A stretch of 64,000 nucleotides of DNA, taken from contig JAOVVO010000129.1 of the NCBI GenBank assembly GCA_028564675.1, positions 62,001 to 126,000 of the forward strand, read 5' to 3'. Numbering within the stretch: position 1 is the stretch's first letter; the number at the start of each line of letters is the position of its first letter. A program made the translations under genes and the position numbers. Positions 41,254 to 54,629 of this stretch are shown piece by piece. The notes below the pieces were generated by a model that saw only the letters and a list, made by a program, of their open reading frames with translations, made no database searches and was not told where the DNA came from. Source of the DNA: Onchocerca lupi. Its lineage: Eukaryota; Nematoda; Chromadorea; Rhabditida; Onchocercidae.

Positions 41254-44200
41254 ATGGAGACAATGCCAATGAAAAAACTGCTGTGTTATAGTGACGATAA
41301 TGTCTCCATTCCTACCGAAACAATTCCGGAAATACGAGGGAAAACGCCAAGGTTTTTTTTTCAATTTGTCAAAATTAAACTAACTTTTAGTTCGGAAATT
41401 TCTATGCAAATTAAAAAATTTTGTATCCAACAAAAAAAAAAAACTTATGTTCTTTGCCTAGAATTGTTTTCTTTTTTTTCGAAATAATTATATAAAATTG
41501 AAATTTGCAAATTTCTGAGTTACTTTACAAATTTCTGGAAAATTCTTAAGCTTTCAAAGAAAAGAAATTCTTAAAATAGTTGAAATGAATCAAATAACTT
41601 TTGTTTCTGTACGGTTATATGAATTTGTTTTATAAGTTTTCATGTAAGTAGATTAACTGATTATGAGTAATAAAATAAGTGAAGCATTTCTGTAGTGAAA
41701 TAAAATGATAGTATAGTTTTACATAATTAATATAATGATTTAAATTTTATGAATAGTTAACGTACTGAAATGGATAATGTTTCATTTGCTGTATATTTCG
41801 TCTTATTGTTTCATGGAAACTATTAATATTATTGTTTCAGATTGTCTGCAATAAGATATAAATCTCAATTACGCCCAAAACGGATATTACATCCGGGAAA
41901 TTGCTCGAAAAAATTCAAAGTACCGGCAATACAGCAGAATATAGGTATTCATATAAAAATCATAGAATTATTTTTTTTTTTCTGTTTTTTTTTGTGGAGT
42001 TGTGTGAATATTTTTTACATGATATATTTGAAATTTGGTCAGCTAATATTATGTTTCTCTTTATTTTCTCATTCGGAATCTTTTGAACCTAATAATTTTC
42101 AGCTATTGCTTCATTCAGCTCAACAGAAAACGAAATAGACAGACAAGTGATTAATTTCTCTCCAACGACGCAAGCGCAAGTTGATATGCAAGTAAATTCA
42201 TGTCTCACTTCTAGAGAATTATTTCCATTTTATTTTTCTGCAGATGCATGAGGAAAATTTAGGAAAAAAGTAAAAGTTATAATTTCATCCATTTTAATGT
42301 CACTGCAATAAATCTCGTATTAAAAGTTTAACAGTTAAAAATTTTTTTAAACCAATATTTTGATTAATAACAGAGTTTTCAGGATAGTAGATTTGATTCT
42401 GGTTGCATGCTTTCAGCTAGCACATCTCGAGGAGATGCATGTCAGGAGATGAAGAATATTTGTGAGATTTACAAAGATCTGCGAAAGATTTCGACATTTT
42501 ACAGTGTGTGGTTATATTATTTTGTTGTTCCTTATAGCATATGTCATTTATTAACTATTTTTAATTATTCCCTTTTGTTATCCTAGCATTTCTCCGTATT
42601 ATCGCATCATTTTTTTGGAAAATGTTTTTATTTGCAAGTAAGGTAATAATAGCCATAGTTAAACAAATGCAACAGTGACAGTTTAGAAAATTATTCTTAA
42701 TTTACGGGTCACAGCATCCTTTACTTTTTTCATCTTTTTTCTTTTCTTCTAATCTAGGTGTGTTTTTATAGATTGGCAAATGCAGTGCTTAAATGATGAA
42801 CATTTAATAGGTGGTACAAACACGATTGTATCGATGGCGACCGGTGCAGGAAAAACTCTTGTTGCTGAGGTTCCTTCTTCATTATTAATAAAATATTTAC
42901 ATTATGCTGAGAGAGAATGTTGTTAGTACGTGAATATGAAAATCTTTCGGGATTCCAGACTCTGTATAAATTTTGAAAAAGACATTTAAATGCTAGTATC
43001 GAATCATTCTGTTAATTGGATTGATTGTTATCAACCAAATGATAATAAGTTTAATTTTGCGGAAAGTACTTTAATTGTGAACTTTTAGATAAAAGTTATT
43101 TCAGATTGTGATGTTACGAGAAATAATTGTCCGAAGGAGGAGTTGCATCCTAATCGTACCATATATTGCAATCGCTCAGGAGAAAGTAAGTTTTTATGCA
43201 GATTAAAAAATATTACAGTGGAAGTGAAATGCAATCTATTAATTCTTAGAGTAATTTTGTTGCTCGAATTTTGAATACGTTGCTAGGTTAGTATTTATTT
43301 TATGAGATTCATTTGAAATTTGTATTCTGATCATTGTAATTCAAATCTAAAGAATTTTAATTAATTACATGAATTTAGGTTTATTCATTATCATTTTTCG
43401 AGGATAAGCTCAATGTTTGTGTGGAAGAATATGCAGCAAGCAAAGGTTAAGTGTTTTGGTTATATTTGTTTGTTTGCCTTTTTTAAACTTGGAATTGTGA
43501 GTTGAACACTATTTTCATAAGTCGATAATATTCTTCAGCTTATATCTAAAAGCTCTAAAATCATCATAGATTAACCTGAAAATATTCAGATTCTGAATAT
43601 TTGTTTTGCACTTTTTTTTAGCCAAAGCTAACCTCAAGATGTTTGGAGATGAAGACTAATTTAGGTTCCGTTGAATCAGGATAAAATATTTATTCGTAAA
43701 TATTGATTAAATTGATAAAAAAATCAAAAATGCAAGTTCATACAAATTTTGGCTGGCTTGCAATATTAAGTTAATCGAACGATGAAGTTACAACGAACGA
43801 TGAATAGGCAGTGTGCTGTCAAACCGTTAACTATTTTAGGGAGAGGAAATAAAGGAAAGGACAAAGAAAGTATTTATGTTCGTTATAATTTCGTCTTTAC
43901 TCAATAATCGAATCAAGTCGATGGTGCTGATTACTTCAGTTAAATATTATTTGCAACCTCAGAAAATCTGTTTGGAACCGGTGCGTATTTCAGGCCGTTT
44001 ACCACCAATCAAACGTCGTAAAAGGGAATCTATATATGTTGCAACTATTGAAAAAGCAAACATGTTAATTAATAGTCTGATAGAAGTAGATCGCATTGAT
44101 GAGATTGGAGTTGTTGTAGTGGATGAAGTAAGTTATATGACATCCGATTCTCTGATTGCGTATGAAATTCTGTTTTAACTACTTTAATCAAATTTCCTGA

Positions 44201-47200
44201 TTACTCTTGCCTATTTGTGGACACAATAACTCTTATGGTTTGTGTAATGTATGTGAACGCATTAGAATGTGAAGGAGTTTAGTATTTTAAATTTTATCAT
44301 TGTTCATCAGATTATAATCTTTACTGCTTACTGATATTTCAGTTGCATATGATAGGAGAAAATATTCGAGGAGCAATTATTGAACAAGGGCTGATTAAAT
44401 TTATGCAAAAAGGTTGTGGGTTTTTTTCTCTTTTCAATCTAATCCTGCCATACAGTAAAAAGAAAGAAAGATGTTTTTAGAAAAAAGTGTGAGATACATT
44501 TTCATGTAGAGAATTAAGCAATTTCGAATTGGGCAAATTCCGGAGAAGAAAATTAGATATAATTCAGCTTATTAGCGGAACTATATGCTGAACCATTTCG
44601 ATTTTCAAAAATTTCAATTAACATAATGTTATATGAAATTTCAGGTAGTGGTCAAATAATTGGTATGTCAGCAACTCTTTCAAACATTGAGCAGCTTTCA
44701 AAATTTCTGAATGCATCAATATTTTCAACGAAATTTCGCCCTGTAAGCACTTTTATCAACTAAATAGATAAGTTATATATTGAATAGTGGAAAGGTACAG
44801 TTTATTTAAAGCATGTATATAAATCGCGAAAAATATTCAAAAATATTCTGATTATATTCTGATTCATGTAATTCGGTTATTTCACTTCCGGAACATTTAT
44901 AATTACTTAAATTCTTTTTAGGTTAAACTGATAGAGAAAGTGAAAATTGACAACTCGTTATATATCGTACAACCAGAGGGGAAATTGGAATTCGAGATGA
45001 ATTTAGATGAAAATGTGGGTGTTACTGTGGATGTTATTTCAAAATTTGTTATGATCTTTCTACTTTGCTGGCTTGCTTGATTGATGAACTTTTGTCAGAC
45101 TGTTAATTTCACGTTGATGTATTTTTCCGGTTTTTTAGAGGTTAAAAAATCGTGATCCAGATGGATTGGTACTTTTGTTGCATGATATTGTACCAAAGCG
45201 ATCGGTTCTAATTTTTTGTCCAACCAAACAGAATTGTGAAAATGTTTGTAAAATGGTTTCACATTTGATGCCAAAGTTTGTCTTTTCTAGAGATCAGTAC
45301 ATAAGATATTATAAATGGTTCAGTCTTCTTGGTTTAAAATAAGGTTATAAATTTTCAAACTTTTCAGATTGACATGAGATTTCGAATTCGAAATATTTCT
45401 TCATAAATTTTAATTTGTTAATTCAGGAATGTTCGAGAACGCAAAAAAGCCGAAAAAATGGCTGCAATAAAAGCTATAAAAAGTGGGGAAGATGGAAAGC
45501 TTTCTTCTTTGCTAGAATTAAGCATCATGTGTGGTGTTGCATATCATCATAGTGGTTTAACAGCCGACGAAAGAAAGATTATTGAAGACGCTTTTCAGGT
45601 GACTATGTTCATTTGAAATTTTTTTGTTGAAACTTTACAATCGTTGGAAGGTGAAATTTGAAATTTAGTTTAGAATGGAATTTCAACTTTATTTGAATTT
45701 AATTTAGATCTAAATTTTGAAATTGTAAACGATTTATTAAAATATGCTTTCAAATAAATCACAATTTTAATATTTGAAGGATGGAATCATCAATATTATC
45801 TGCTGTACTTCAACTCTAGCAGCGGGAGTTAATCTTCCGGCTCGTCGAGTAATAATCAAAGCTCCATTTGTTGGCAAAGAACCGCTTCGTAAGGCGCAAT
45901 ATCTGCAAATGATCGGTCGTGCTGGCCGAGCTGGTTATGATGATATGGGGGAAGCAGTAACAATCTTACATTCTGCTTATGAGGAAGGCAAGGTAATATT
46001 TTCCGTTGGTAAATTTTAAATAAATTTTTCAGCGCAGACTTTAATAATATTATGGGCTTTATGACACGAGTCATGAAGTATTGTTTTTTTATAGGAGGAA
46101 AAAGGTAGGATAGTACATAAATGTTTTAAAACCATAAAATGATCACTGTATTCCATTTGAGTAAGTAGAAATTACGGCTATCCGTGAGTATTAACTCTAA
46201 ATATCTTTTTTTTTTTTTTTCGAAGTTATTATATAAAGAAATGAAATGAAATAAATTTTTAGGATACTTATTTAGCTAATTTTTTCAGTAATTCTTGGCC
46301 TGGATTTTTATTTTTTGTTTTAGTTTTTAGACATGATTAATGGACCTTTACCAGGATGTAAGAGCTCATTAAATGAACCAGCAATGTTTTCGTCGTTTCT
46401 GCTCGATTTGATCTCATTGAAGGTTAGTCATTTTATGGCTTTTTTTTTTTTTTAGTAACCTCGGTTACTAAAAAAAAAAAAACTAATTATAGAACTTTTC
46501 TTTGCATTTTGTTAAGATCAAAAAAAAAATGTATTACATGAAATTCCTTTTCAGATGGCAGAACGGTTGGAAGAGCTGGAGGCTATAGTACAGCAAACGC
46601 TGTTTGGAATACAAAATAGTAATAGTGGAGAGTTGTTAAGAGAAATGTTGGAATATCTACTGAAGCATGATTTAATTAATATTGATAAGGTAAGATTATT
46701 TTATTTAATGATATTTGAGGTATTTAAAGCGAGCAAATTGATTCAAGATGCTTTTCGTGATTGTGTATAATGAATACAAATGAAAGTTACATTGCTTTTA
46801 GAATGGGAAATATTCAGCTTCAACTTTTGGTTTAGCAATCTTTTCGGCTTCTTTATCGCCACTGATAGCACAGCAGATGTGTGCTCTGTTATTAAACAAT
46901 TTGAGCGAAGTAAGCTTTTTTTATTTTCTGTGTGATTCGATCTTTTAAGATTTCGGTTGTGACCATCGAAAATTGCCATGATTACTTTTCGGAAGGCTTT
47001 GAAAAATTACAACACTTTGGATCAGAAGTTTTTGGGATTCGATTTATCAGAATCTATTTTAAAATTTGGAAACTCCAGTTGGATATCCTAGTGATAAAAA
47101 TGCCAAGTTCAAATCTCAATCGCTAATATGACCTGATAATTGTTTAATATGGAATTTAAGAATTCCATTGACCTAGTCATGTATCACTTGGATAACTTTC

Positions 47201-49625
47201 ACTTAATTTTTCCATCGTAAAGTGATGTTATTTCGATGATTAGTGTTTCATTATTCAGATTAAAGATTAATTAATTTTGATCTATTAAACATCCTGACTA
47301 ATTTGGATACATTGTTTTCCAACAGTGCAACGATTGCATATCGGATTCACTAGATAAACTTCTTAAATGATCGACTTATATAGTAGTTATAAAGCTGTTC
47401 GATCATTTTATTTATTATTTGCATTTTGCAAAAACACAGTTATTGACATTTATTTAAACTCTTTTTTTTGTCCATATAACAGTGGTATTTTTCAGGGTAT
47501 TGTACTGTCTTCTCATTTTCATTTATTATTTATGATGGTGCCGCTCGATATAGGTATTGATATTGACTGGAATATATTCTATGATGAGGTTATATCTGAG
47601 TATATATAATGTTTTGTAAAATTTGAACAATTCAAGTAATTTTTCTTTGAAATTGAAAAAAAAAGTGACTCGAAATTTCTAGTTAGATTTTAATGCTGGT
47701 TGATTTTAAACTTTTTCAACTCCTTTTCGAACTCATTTCACTCGTAGTTTTCCAACTTTTCTGCTATTATGTGCTGCCTTCAAATCTATTCATTATTTTA
47801 TTTTTTGGTTACATATTGTTCCTGTTACTTATTTCTCAGAGGTAATACTTTATATGATAATTTCTTACAAATCTGTTTATTGCAGTACAAAGCATTGTCA
47901 AAATCTGAGCAAGCTTTGCTTGCACGATTGGGACTAAATGATAAGCAGATTGTTCGATATTTTATTGAACAACCAAAATTGGTAAATGTTAATCTTTATT
48001 AAAATTTTGAGGTTACCCAAGCATTTAATTCTCTTTTACAGTAAATTGCTACCAATATTATTTAGTTACGTATTCGAACTACCGCGCATCTTTTCATGCT
48101 GCAAGATTTTAGTTCATGCAGGAACATTAGTTTCTTTTGTCTCATATTAAAAATATACCTCTACCTTAATGTCCGGTCAATATTTCAGATAACGGTCTTA
48201 TGTTTCTATGACATCAGTTCTTGTTGATCATATTACTTGTAAAGTATGAAATCCGTAGAATCCGTTGAATGCATAAATATATTTTCATCATTGTAACATA
48301 AATTATAGAGCGAAGGTGAATCATCGTTACGTCTTTATATTTCGTTCATGTTGCATCGATTGTGGAAACAAGAAACATTGTTTGATATTGCGGAACGTTT
48401 TCATGTATCTCGTGGTTGGCTTCAAAATGTCTTGCAAGCAACCTTATCACAGGCATCGTCGATAGCACGTTTTGCAGAGGTAAAGATTAGCTTCTTTTTT
48501 TTTGAAAATATTGGATGAACTGAATCATATTTTTTAAATGTCTCATTAAAAATGATCATCATATTTGATAACGTTGCAGAAAATACCGTCCTTCTGGCCG
48601 TTGAAAAATTTATTACCTGATTTGGTACAACACTTACGAGATTGTTCGCAGCAGGAGCTAATTCCGTTACTTGCACTTGATGGTGTTAGAAGAGGACGAG
48701 CACGACAACTTTATAATGCAGGTATGCAGGTATTAAAAAATACAATTCTTTATTAAAATAAAAATCACAGTTCAAAGATTATTGGTATCGATTTATTCGA
48801 ATTAAATGTCCAGTTTGGCTGAAGCTTTATAACCATTATCAATGCATTGTAGCAGTGACTATAGGATATCTGATAATTTCATTAATTTTTTAATTTTAAG
48901 GTTTCAAAACGATTGGTTTGATTGCTTCAGCAAACCCATCGGCGCTATTATCTACCATAGATCATCTGAATAGACGACAGGCTAATGCAATCATCCGAAG
49001 TGCAAAAGTAAATTTTTATTGATTATTTTATAATGAAGTTTTTATTGATTATTATTAAAGTAAAATATTTATATTAGTCAGGAATTAAATAAGAACAATA
49101 CAGTCATGTGGAAAGTTTTGATATTGTATTATCAAAATGAAAAAGTCAACTTGCACTGAATATTTTAGATGGTTCATTTTGATTTCTCTAATATGTGTTT
49201 CAGCTGTTTCATTGAATACTAAATTATATTGACATGAAAGTATTTTAAAATGTGTAATTAGTTTTTTTTTCTTTTTTTGAAAAATGCATGATTAAATTGA
49301 CGCAGCCATATATATGCACTTTGTGAAACTCATTATTTTTTATCGTGCAAAGTAGGCGAAATCTATGCTGAAAGAAAGAAAAAATATTCATAAATTTGAT
49401 CTTGGTTGAAATTTGTTGTACCATTCTAATAAAAAGTTGCAAGAAATTGAAATAGCCAAAAATATATTAAATGGAAATGACGTTTAATGGAAAAACATGA
49501 CTAACATGGAATTATGTAACTAGGTTTTGCTTCGTAACCAGTTGGCGGAGAAAGTTCAGGAACTGGAAGAACAAATTGGGATTAAAGGAAACGAAATTTT
49601 GGCAAAATTTTCCTCATATTGCTGA
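41254..49625 (+). CDS. HELQ: HELQ superfamily 2 DNA repair helicase, 23-exon gene
   Basis: 3'-5' Ski2-like DNA helicase that unwinds and anneals DNA at stalled forks and breaks, working with RAD51 paralogues and RPA in animals. Exons: 41254-41351, 41841-41944, 42103-42191, 42383-42503 (or from 42374), 42772-42869, 43105-43185, 43379-43445, 43994-44127, 44343-44412, 44645-44742, 44922-45014, 45139-45275, 45427-45598, 45780-45992, 46324-46422, 46555-46689, 46802-46909, 47496-47588, 47886-47981, 48309-48479, 48580-48721, 48901-49007, 49524-49625. Total 2628 nt, 875 residues, all phases consistent. Shorter than human HELQ (1101), mainly at the N-terminus. It lacks a polymerase domain, which excludes POLQ. 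C. elegans orthologue is helq-1. Confidence 0.95.
42383..45992 (+). CDS. HELQ helicase core (motifs I-VI)
   Basis: Residue positions are approximate in the 875-aa model. DWQ-like entry: STFYNWQMQCL. Motif I: ATGAGKT (160-166). Ia: [18 protein letters not shown] (263-266), split between exons. III: SAT (296-298). [31 protein letters not shown] (464-478). [12 protein letters not shown] (497-506). [12 protein letters not shown] before motif V is also family-typical. All catalytic residues are present. The pair DELH plus [10 protein letters not shown] places it in the HELQ/POLQ helicase group. Confidence 0.96.
46324..49625 (+). CDS. HELQ C-terminal winged-helix, ratchet and HhH region
   Basis: Exons 15-23. 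[20 protein letters not shown] fits the winged helix, and [15 protein letters not shown] plus [19 protein letters not shown] the helical ratchet bundle. [20 protein letters not shown] with [17 protein letters not shown] matches the C-terminal helix-hairpin-helix segment of HELQ. The last exon encodes a short coiled-coil-like tail ([12 protein letters not shown]) ending SSYC at TGA. Confidence 0.93.
46440..46482. repeat. Palindromic hairpin in HELQ intron 15
   Basis: A T run followed by TAGTAACC, a 2-nt TC centre, then GGTTACTA followed by an A run. The stem is at least 20 bp without mismatch. Confidence 0.93.
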
Positions 49626-50189
49626 AAAATTGCTTCGAACTTCAATATCCAATAATAATGAAAAGGATAATTTTTTCGGAAGGCTATATTCTCTGCTTTA
49701 AGTATAGGCCAACATAATATAGTTTTAAATTAATTTATATTCGCTTTTTATGCATTTTTGTGGTAGTTTTTCTTCTCATTCTATTGTATAGCAATCGTTT
49801 TTCCATAAATTTATGTGTGAAGAACTTTTGTAGCTTATTCTTTCCTCTTCTGTAGCTTATTCATATCAGAGAATATGATGAGAATATGATCAATGACAGG
49901 AACATTCAGATTTTATATTTTTAAAAAACATACATTTCCATACGTATGAAACAAGCACAATATTTCACAAATCATATTATTATAAAATTAAGTTACTAAG
50001 GATTATAACCATGATTGTACATGTGTTTTATCATATTGTACTGGTATATTTTATTCCAATTTTTTCGAAGAAAATCATTTTTTGATTACCAGTTATTTTC
50101 TGTATTTTATCGGTATTAATATATTATCGTATTTTCTTAATTTTTATATCTTTAAATCTGTTTACAAGTGATAAATGATAGACAATTTT
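49626..50189. other. Convergent intergenic region HELQ / TM protein gene
   Basis: 564 bp with the 3' ends of two convergent genes. AATGAA about 30 nt after the HELQ stop could serve as its poly(A) signal, which is uncertain. No open frame of note. Confidence 0.6.
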
Positions 50190-51092
50190 CTATAATGTTC
50201 TTCGATGCGCAATATAAACCATCAATACAATAAGTGTTATCAAGAAAATAATCAATAGGGATATAGCAGCGCTTAATATTATTCTTTTATATCGAATCAG
50301 GAAAATTGGCTCTGTATTGTACTTTTCATTATCGTATTCAAAAATTACTTCTACTTTTTCCGGTGATGTATCATCCGGTGGACTGAAAAAAAAAGCTGCG
50401 CCTTAAGTTGATATAACAGCATAGTTTTATTGTTTGTTTCAAAAGTGATAATTTGTTCTAAACTAAGTCTGCGGACAAAAATAATTTAGGCTTATTTTAG
50501 TTTATTTAATGCTTTCGATTAAATTTTATTAAAAAAAAGGCTTCAAATAATAAATATTTTACTTAGAAATTCGCTGTTGTGGAATTTAACTGTAATGTAA
50601 TTTCTATGTGAAAGTAATATAATTTTTACGTGCAAATAATCACCTGAGAACAATAGTTGGAGGTGGTGGTCGAGTTGTTGACTTTTGTGATGAATCTGAA
50701 TGCTTATGATGGATATGAAGCAATGGTTGTTTCAATAGTGTACATGACGGTGTTTGGTGAGATCCGCTGAAATTTTGAAAATTACCAAAATTCTACATAA
50801 AAATTAATAAAATATTTATTTATCGTCCAATTTATTGAATGATAAATAAATGTTTTATTGATTTTTATTATAATTTTTCAATAAGTTGAATATATCGACT
50901 GATTATTCAAATTTAAAGAATCAAATGGAGAAACGAAATGTATCTCCGAAATTGTTTAATTTTTTAGAAATAAAAAACTTTTGAGGCTTATTTAACAAGA
51001 TTTATCTGTTAGAAGGAAAAATTTAATATGATATATTAATATATAATTAATTTGGTTCGGCACTTCTCATAAATTCCATTTACTTATCGTTT

Positions 51093-51137
<45 letters not shown>

Positions 51138-52186
51138 ATAAAATAAATGATAGGATTCCTTTTTTTTTTTTCATATTGCTAAATGTTCAATAATCCTTTG
51201 TTTTAAATTTAATTTTTTTTTGGTTTAATTTTTTTCTTTTTTCAAATAATTTTTCAATATTTTTTAACGATTTTGGTTGCGAAATTTGCTATATATGGAG
51301 AATTTGCTTTTGAATAAAAAAATTTTTAGTTTTTATGGTGATTTAAAGTTTTCGTTTTCCTCCTATGCATGCATAATGGAAAGGTTGTTATTAAAAAAAA
51401 TGAATTTTTCTTTTTTTTTTTTTTTCATTTTTATAGGCACGTAAGCAAATAAGCACAAATTTTCTTCAAAAAAGAAAATGAAATATTTGCTTTTTTTAAA
51501 AAAAAAATTTGTTTTTAAATTTAAAAAAAAAGATTTTATATGTAAAATGAATAATTTCGAATTTAAACATTTTAAAACGGTATTTATTCAGCGATGAAAA
51601 GAATATTCTTTTGGTCGTTTTAAATCAATAAATAGATGAAATACTCGAATACTGTAATTTATTAATAGTAATCCAATTGAGAAATGTAACTTTTCCGTCA
51701 TTCGTTTCTTTGGAAAAATTAATCTTTTCAAATTATATTCAATATATGCTATTAATAGAAATACATTCTAACCAGCGACTAATTATTCGATAATTTTTGA
51801 TATTCTAGTCTTTAAATGAATTAAATTAAATATTTAATAGATTAAATGAAGAAAAGAATAAACAGTAACCTTTCTAGAATATTACTATTAATAGTATCCT
51901 TGGGTATATCATAACTACGAATACCCGAATAACATTTATCACTTGATTGTTTATTGTTAGGTTTACATTTAATTGTTGTTGTTGTTCCTTGTATTGATTT
52001 AATAATTTCCACTGAATAATTGTCATTCTTTTGTGGCTTATCATATTGTTTACCATTATCACTAGTAATAGTTTTACCATGTGGTGAACTATAATTATGA
52101 TATCTTATTCCACTGCAATGATCAAAGTTGTTGCCATTACTTGTTGATATTGGAATTTCGGTATCACAGGTTATTCGTGATTTCAT
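50190..52186 (-). CDS. Unrecognised 210-residue protein with one C-terminal membrane segment
   Basis: Three exons in transcript order: 52186-51870, 50766-50644 and 50382-50190. They total 633 nt; phases are 2 and 2, stop TAG. It begins MKSRITCDTEIPISTSNG, with no signal peptide. The first 146 residues are polar, with TGTTTT-like, Cys (about six) and His-rich (LLHIHHKHS) patches, then TTRPPPPTIVL. A short acidic stretch (DDTSPEKVEVIFEYDNE) precedes a basic RYKR, a hydrophobic segment of about 25 residues (181-205, IILSAAISLLIIFLITL onward) and a short HRRTL tail. This looks like a tail-anchored or single-pass protein. I recognise no family. Acceptors are canonical (TTTTTTTTTCAG, AAATTTCAG) and donors are GTTACT and GTGATT. 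The ATG immediately follows an acceptor. More 5' exons cannot be excluded. Confidence 0.75.
51096..51136. repeat. T run of 41 nt
   Basis: Uninterrupted T tract in the first intron (50767-51869) of the membrane protein gene, with a further T run about 20 nt on and more at 51411-51425. On the transcribed strand it is poly(A). Confidence 0.93.
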
Positions 52187-52200
52187 CTGTAAAAAAAGAA
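52187..52200 (-). promoter_or_regulatory. Splice acceptor directly before the membrane-protein ATG
   Basis: Minus strand reads TTCTTTTTTTACAG followed at once by ATG. Either a trans-splice site or the 3' end of an intron in a longer gene. Confidence 0.55.
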
Positions 52201-52852
52201 TTTCTTTCTCAAATAATTACCATTTATTATATTTGATTGCTAATTAACAAATCATTATTCATTATAACAATATAAACATAATATCACAATTAAATTATAA
52301 CATATTTATTAACAGTGTCAATTAAATTAATAATATTAAATTATTTTTTATCATCATCATGCATAACGAAATAACGTAAGATAATCTAGAAATAACATTA
52401 TAGGGATGATAAAATTTAAAATTTGAAATTATTGGAAATTTTTTTCAATAATTTTTCTAATATTTATAAAATGATATGTAAAGAAGTGAAAAAAAAAAAG
52501 AAAACAAGAACTATTAAACGAAATCTTTTTATTCAAAGAGAAAAGAAAATGGGTGCAGAAAAAACAATAAAACAGGCAAAGAATTGAAATAAATGTCAGT
52601 CAAAAAGCTGATAAATTAGCGATTATTGTTGAAATGTAAGCTTAATTTTATGCATAATTCAACTTTTCTTTCATTCATTTTTTTTTCCTCTCAAATACTT
52701 TCGCGTTAAAATGGACTTCAGTATTTCAGCGTTTTCGATTTTATAAATCATCATTTGTTTTTTCTAAATAAGCTAACAAATTCAAATAATATGATAATGA
52801 CATATCGAACTGATAAAAAACGAAAATAACAATATGGAAGAATTGTTTTTAT

Positions 52853-53165
52853 CAATTTCAATTTTAATTAACTAATTTTTAAAATGATAATGGAGTATAT
52901 TTTTTAGACAAATTGATAAACAAAAACAATAATGTGGGAAATTATTTTCACCGATTTCAACTTTAATTAACTATTTATTTTAATATATAATGATGAAATA
53001 AGTTTTTATGTGAATTGAAAAAAAAATAATGCGAGAAAAATATTTTAATTGATTTTAATTTCAACTAACAACTTTTTATCATATTGTTAAAAATTAATTC
53101 CTTGATGTTACCGTTATTTTTTTTGACTAATTTCAATTTTAGCTAACTAATTTTTTAGGCAAATT
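52853..53165. repeat. Diverged tandem repeat, 77-99 bp, four copies
   Basis: TTTCAATTTTAATTAACTA-type blocks recur at about 52853, 52952, 53050 and 53127, each followed by an AATATGATAATG-like or ATTTTTTA segment and preceded by AACAATAATGNG. Confidence 0.7.
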
Positions 53166-54629
53166 AATGCAAAAAACAATATATTCAGATTTTATTTAGC
53201 TATTTTTTTAAGCATATAGAACAAAAGAAGGGAGAGAAATGCAAAAAGGATGAAAACAAAAAAATTGAATTACTATTTTTGTTATTCACATCACAAAATT
53301 AAAAAAAAAAAATATAATTACTATTATTCATTATTCATATTATTCGTACCATAAAATAGAAAAATTAAATAAATAATAGAATTAAAGGAAAAAGAAGGGA
53401 AGTTGGTAGGAAGTAATTGTCAGTTTTTGAATTATTTTTGCGAAAAGAATAAAAAAAGATCAAAAACAGACAGGCATTGAAATATTATAAAAGACTTTTC
53501 TTTTTCTTTTCGGAATCAAATTTCAACAAAACATTAATTAGATATATCAATAAAATTGATTAAATATTTCCTGCAAGCATTTCAAAAAAAAAAAAGATCA
53601 AAAGTGCCCAGACATTTTTTTTAATGACAATTATGGATTTAGCACATACATTGTGCATGGCTTTTTTTTGACAACTATTTTATGACTTTGAAATTTAAGT
53701 TTGAGAAATGAATCATCGCAGTTAATGAAAAATTGGATTGTGAATAGATGAAATCAATGAATTAATTAAATAATTAAAATAATTCATCGAATAACTCTCG
53801 CAACTTTTCATATTATACGATTATTACTTTATTGCAAGTAATAGCCGATCAAATAATGACTATACAAAATTTTTAAACAAATTAAAATAATTCACATCGA
53901 TTCTTCGAATCGTTTTCGATTTTAAATTATATATTTTTCCGATGCTTAAATTATATTACTATCTATTTAAAACAAAAATTTTTTATTTTTTTTTTAGGCA
54001 ATGAATATATTTATATATAAATATTGTTGAAATAAAATTATTGCAAAAATTTTTTTAGAACCAATAACTAAAATGCAGTATAGTCCTGAGAAAAAAATAA
54101 AGAGAGCTAAAAGTGGCAATTATGAAATTTTTCGAGAAAAAACTTCAAATTTAAAATGACTGATAGAAAAATTTTCAAATTCTTCCATGGTTGATTATTG
54201 TTTAGAAAATTATAATGAATAGGGAGTAAACCATATGATAATGCATATCAATTGTTTGGTTTTTCAAAATATTTTAATCCTTTAAATTCCACTTCCTTTT
54301 TTGTTGTTTTTTTTTGTCTTTTTTGTTTTTGAATTCTACCCTTTCATTTTCACAAATGCAATACATCGCTTAGTTTTTTTGTTATTGTGATGTTTTCAGA
54401 TGAAAACTTTTTATAAAGATATAATTTCTCAAATCTGTTGGAATTACCAAAATTATCATTTAGTTAACACATCAGAAAATATATGAACAATTAATTTGAT
54501 TTCACGATTTGTCAAGTTTTGCAAAAAAATAAGTTATATTATTATCTTCAATATATATGATTTATTAGGCTACAGAAAAAATGTTCATAGAAAATGATGA
54601 AATTCATAATTATTTAATTAAATGATGCA

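Noticed and set aside
43876..44178. 100-codon frame starting MFVIISS
   Set aside because: Its middle is HELQ exon 8 (43994-44127). The ends are intron read-through and the donor and acceptor are clear.
41254..49625. Assignment as POLQ (DNA polymerase theta)
   Set aside because: No polymerase domain follows the helicase. The C-terminal HhH-like region and SSYC end match HELQ, and the gene ends at 49625.
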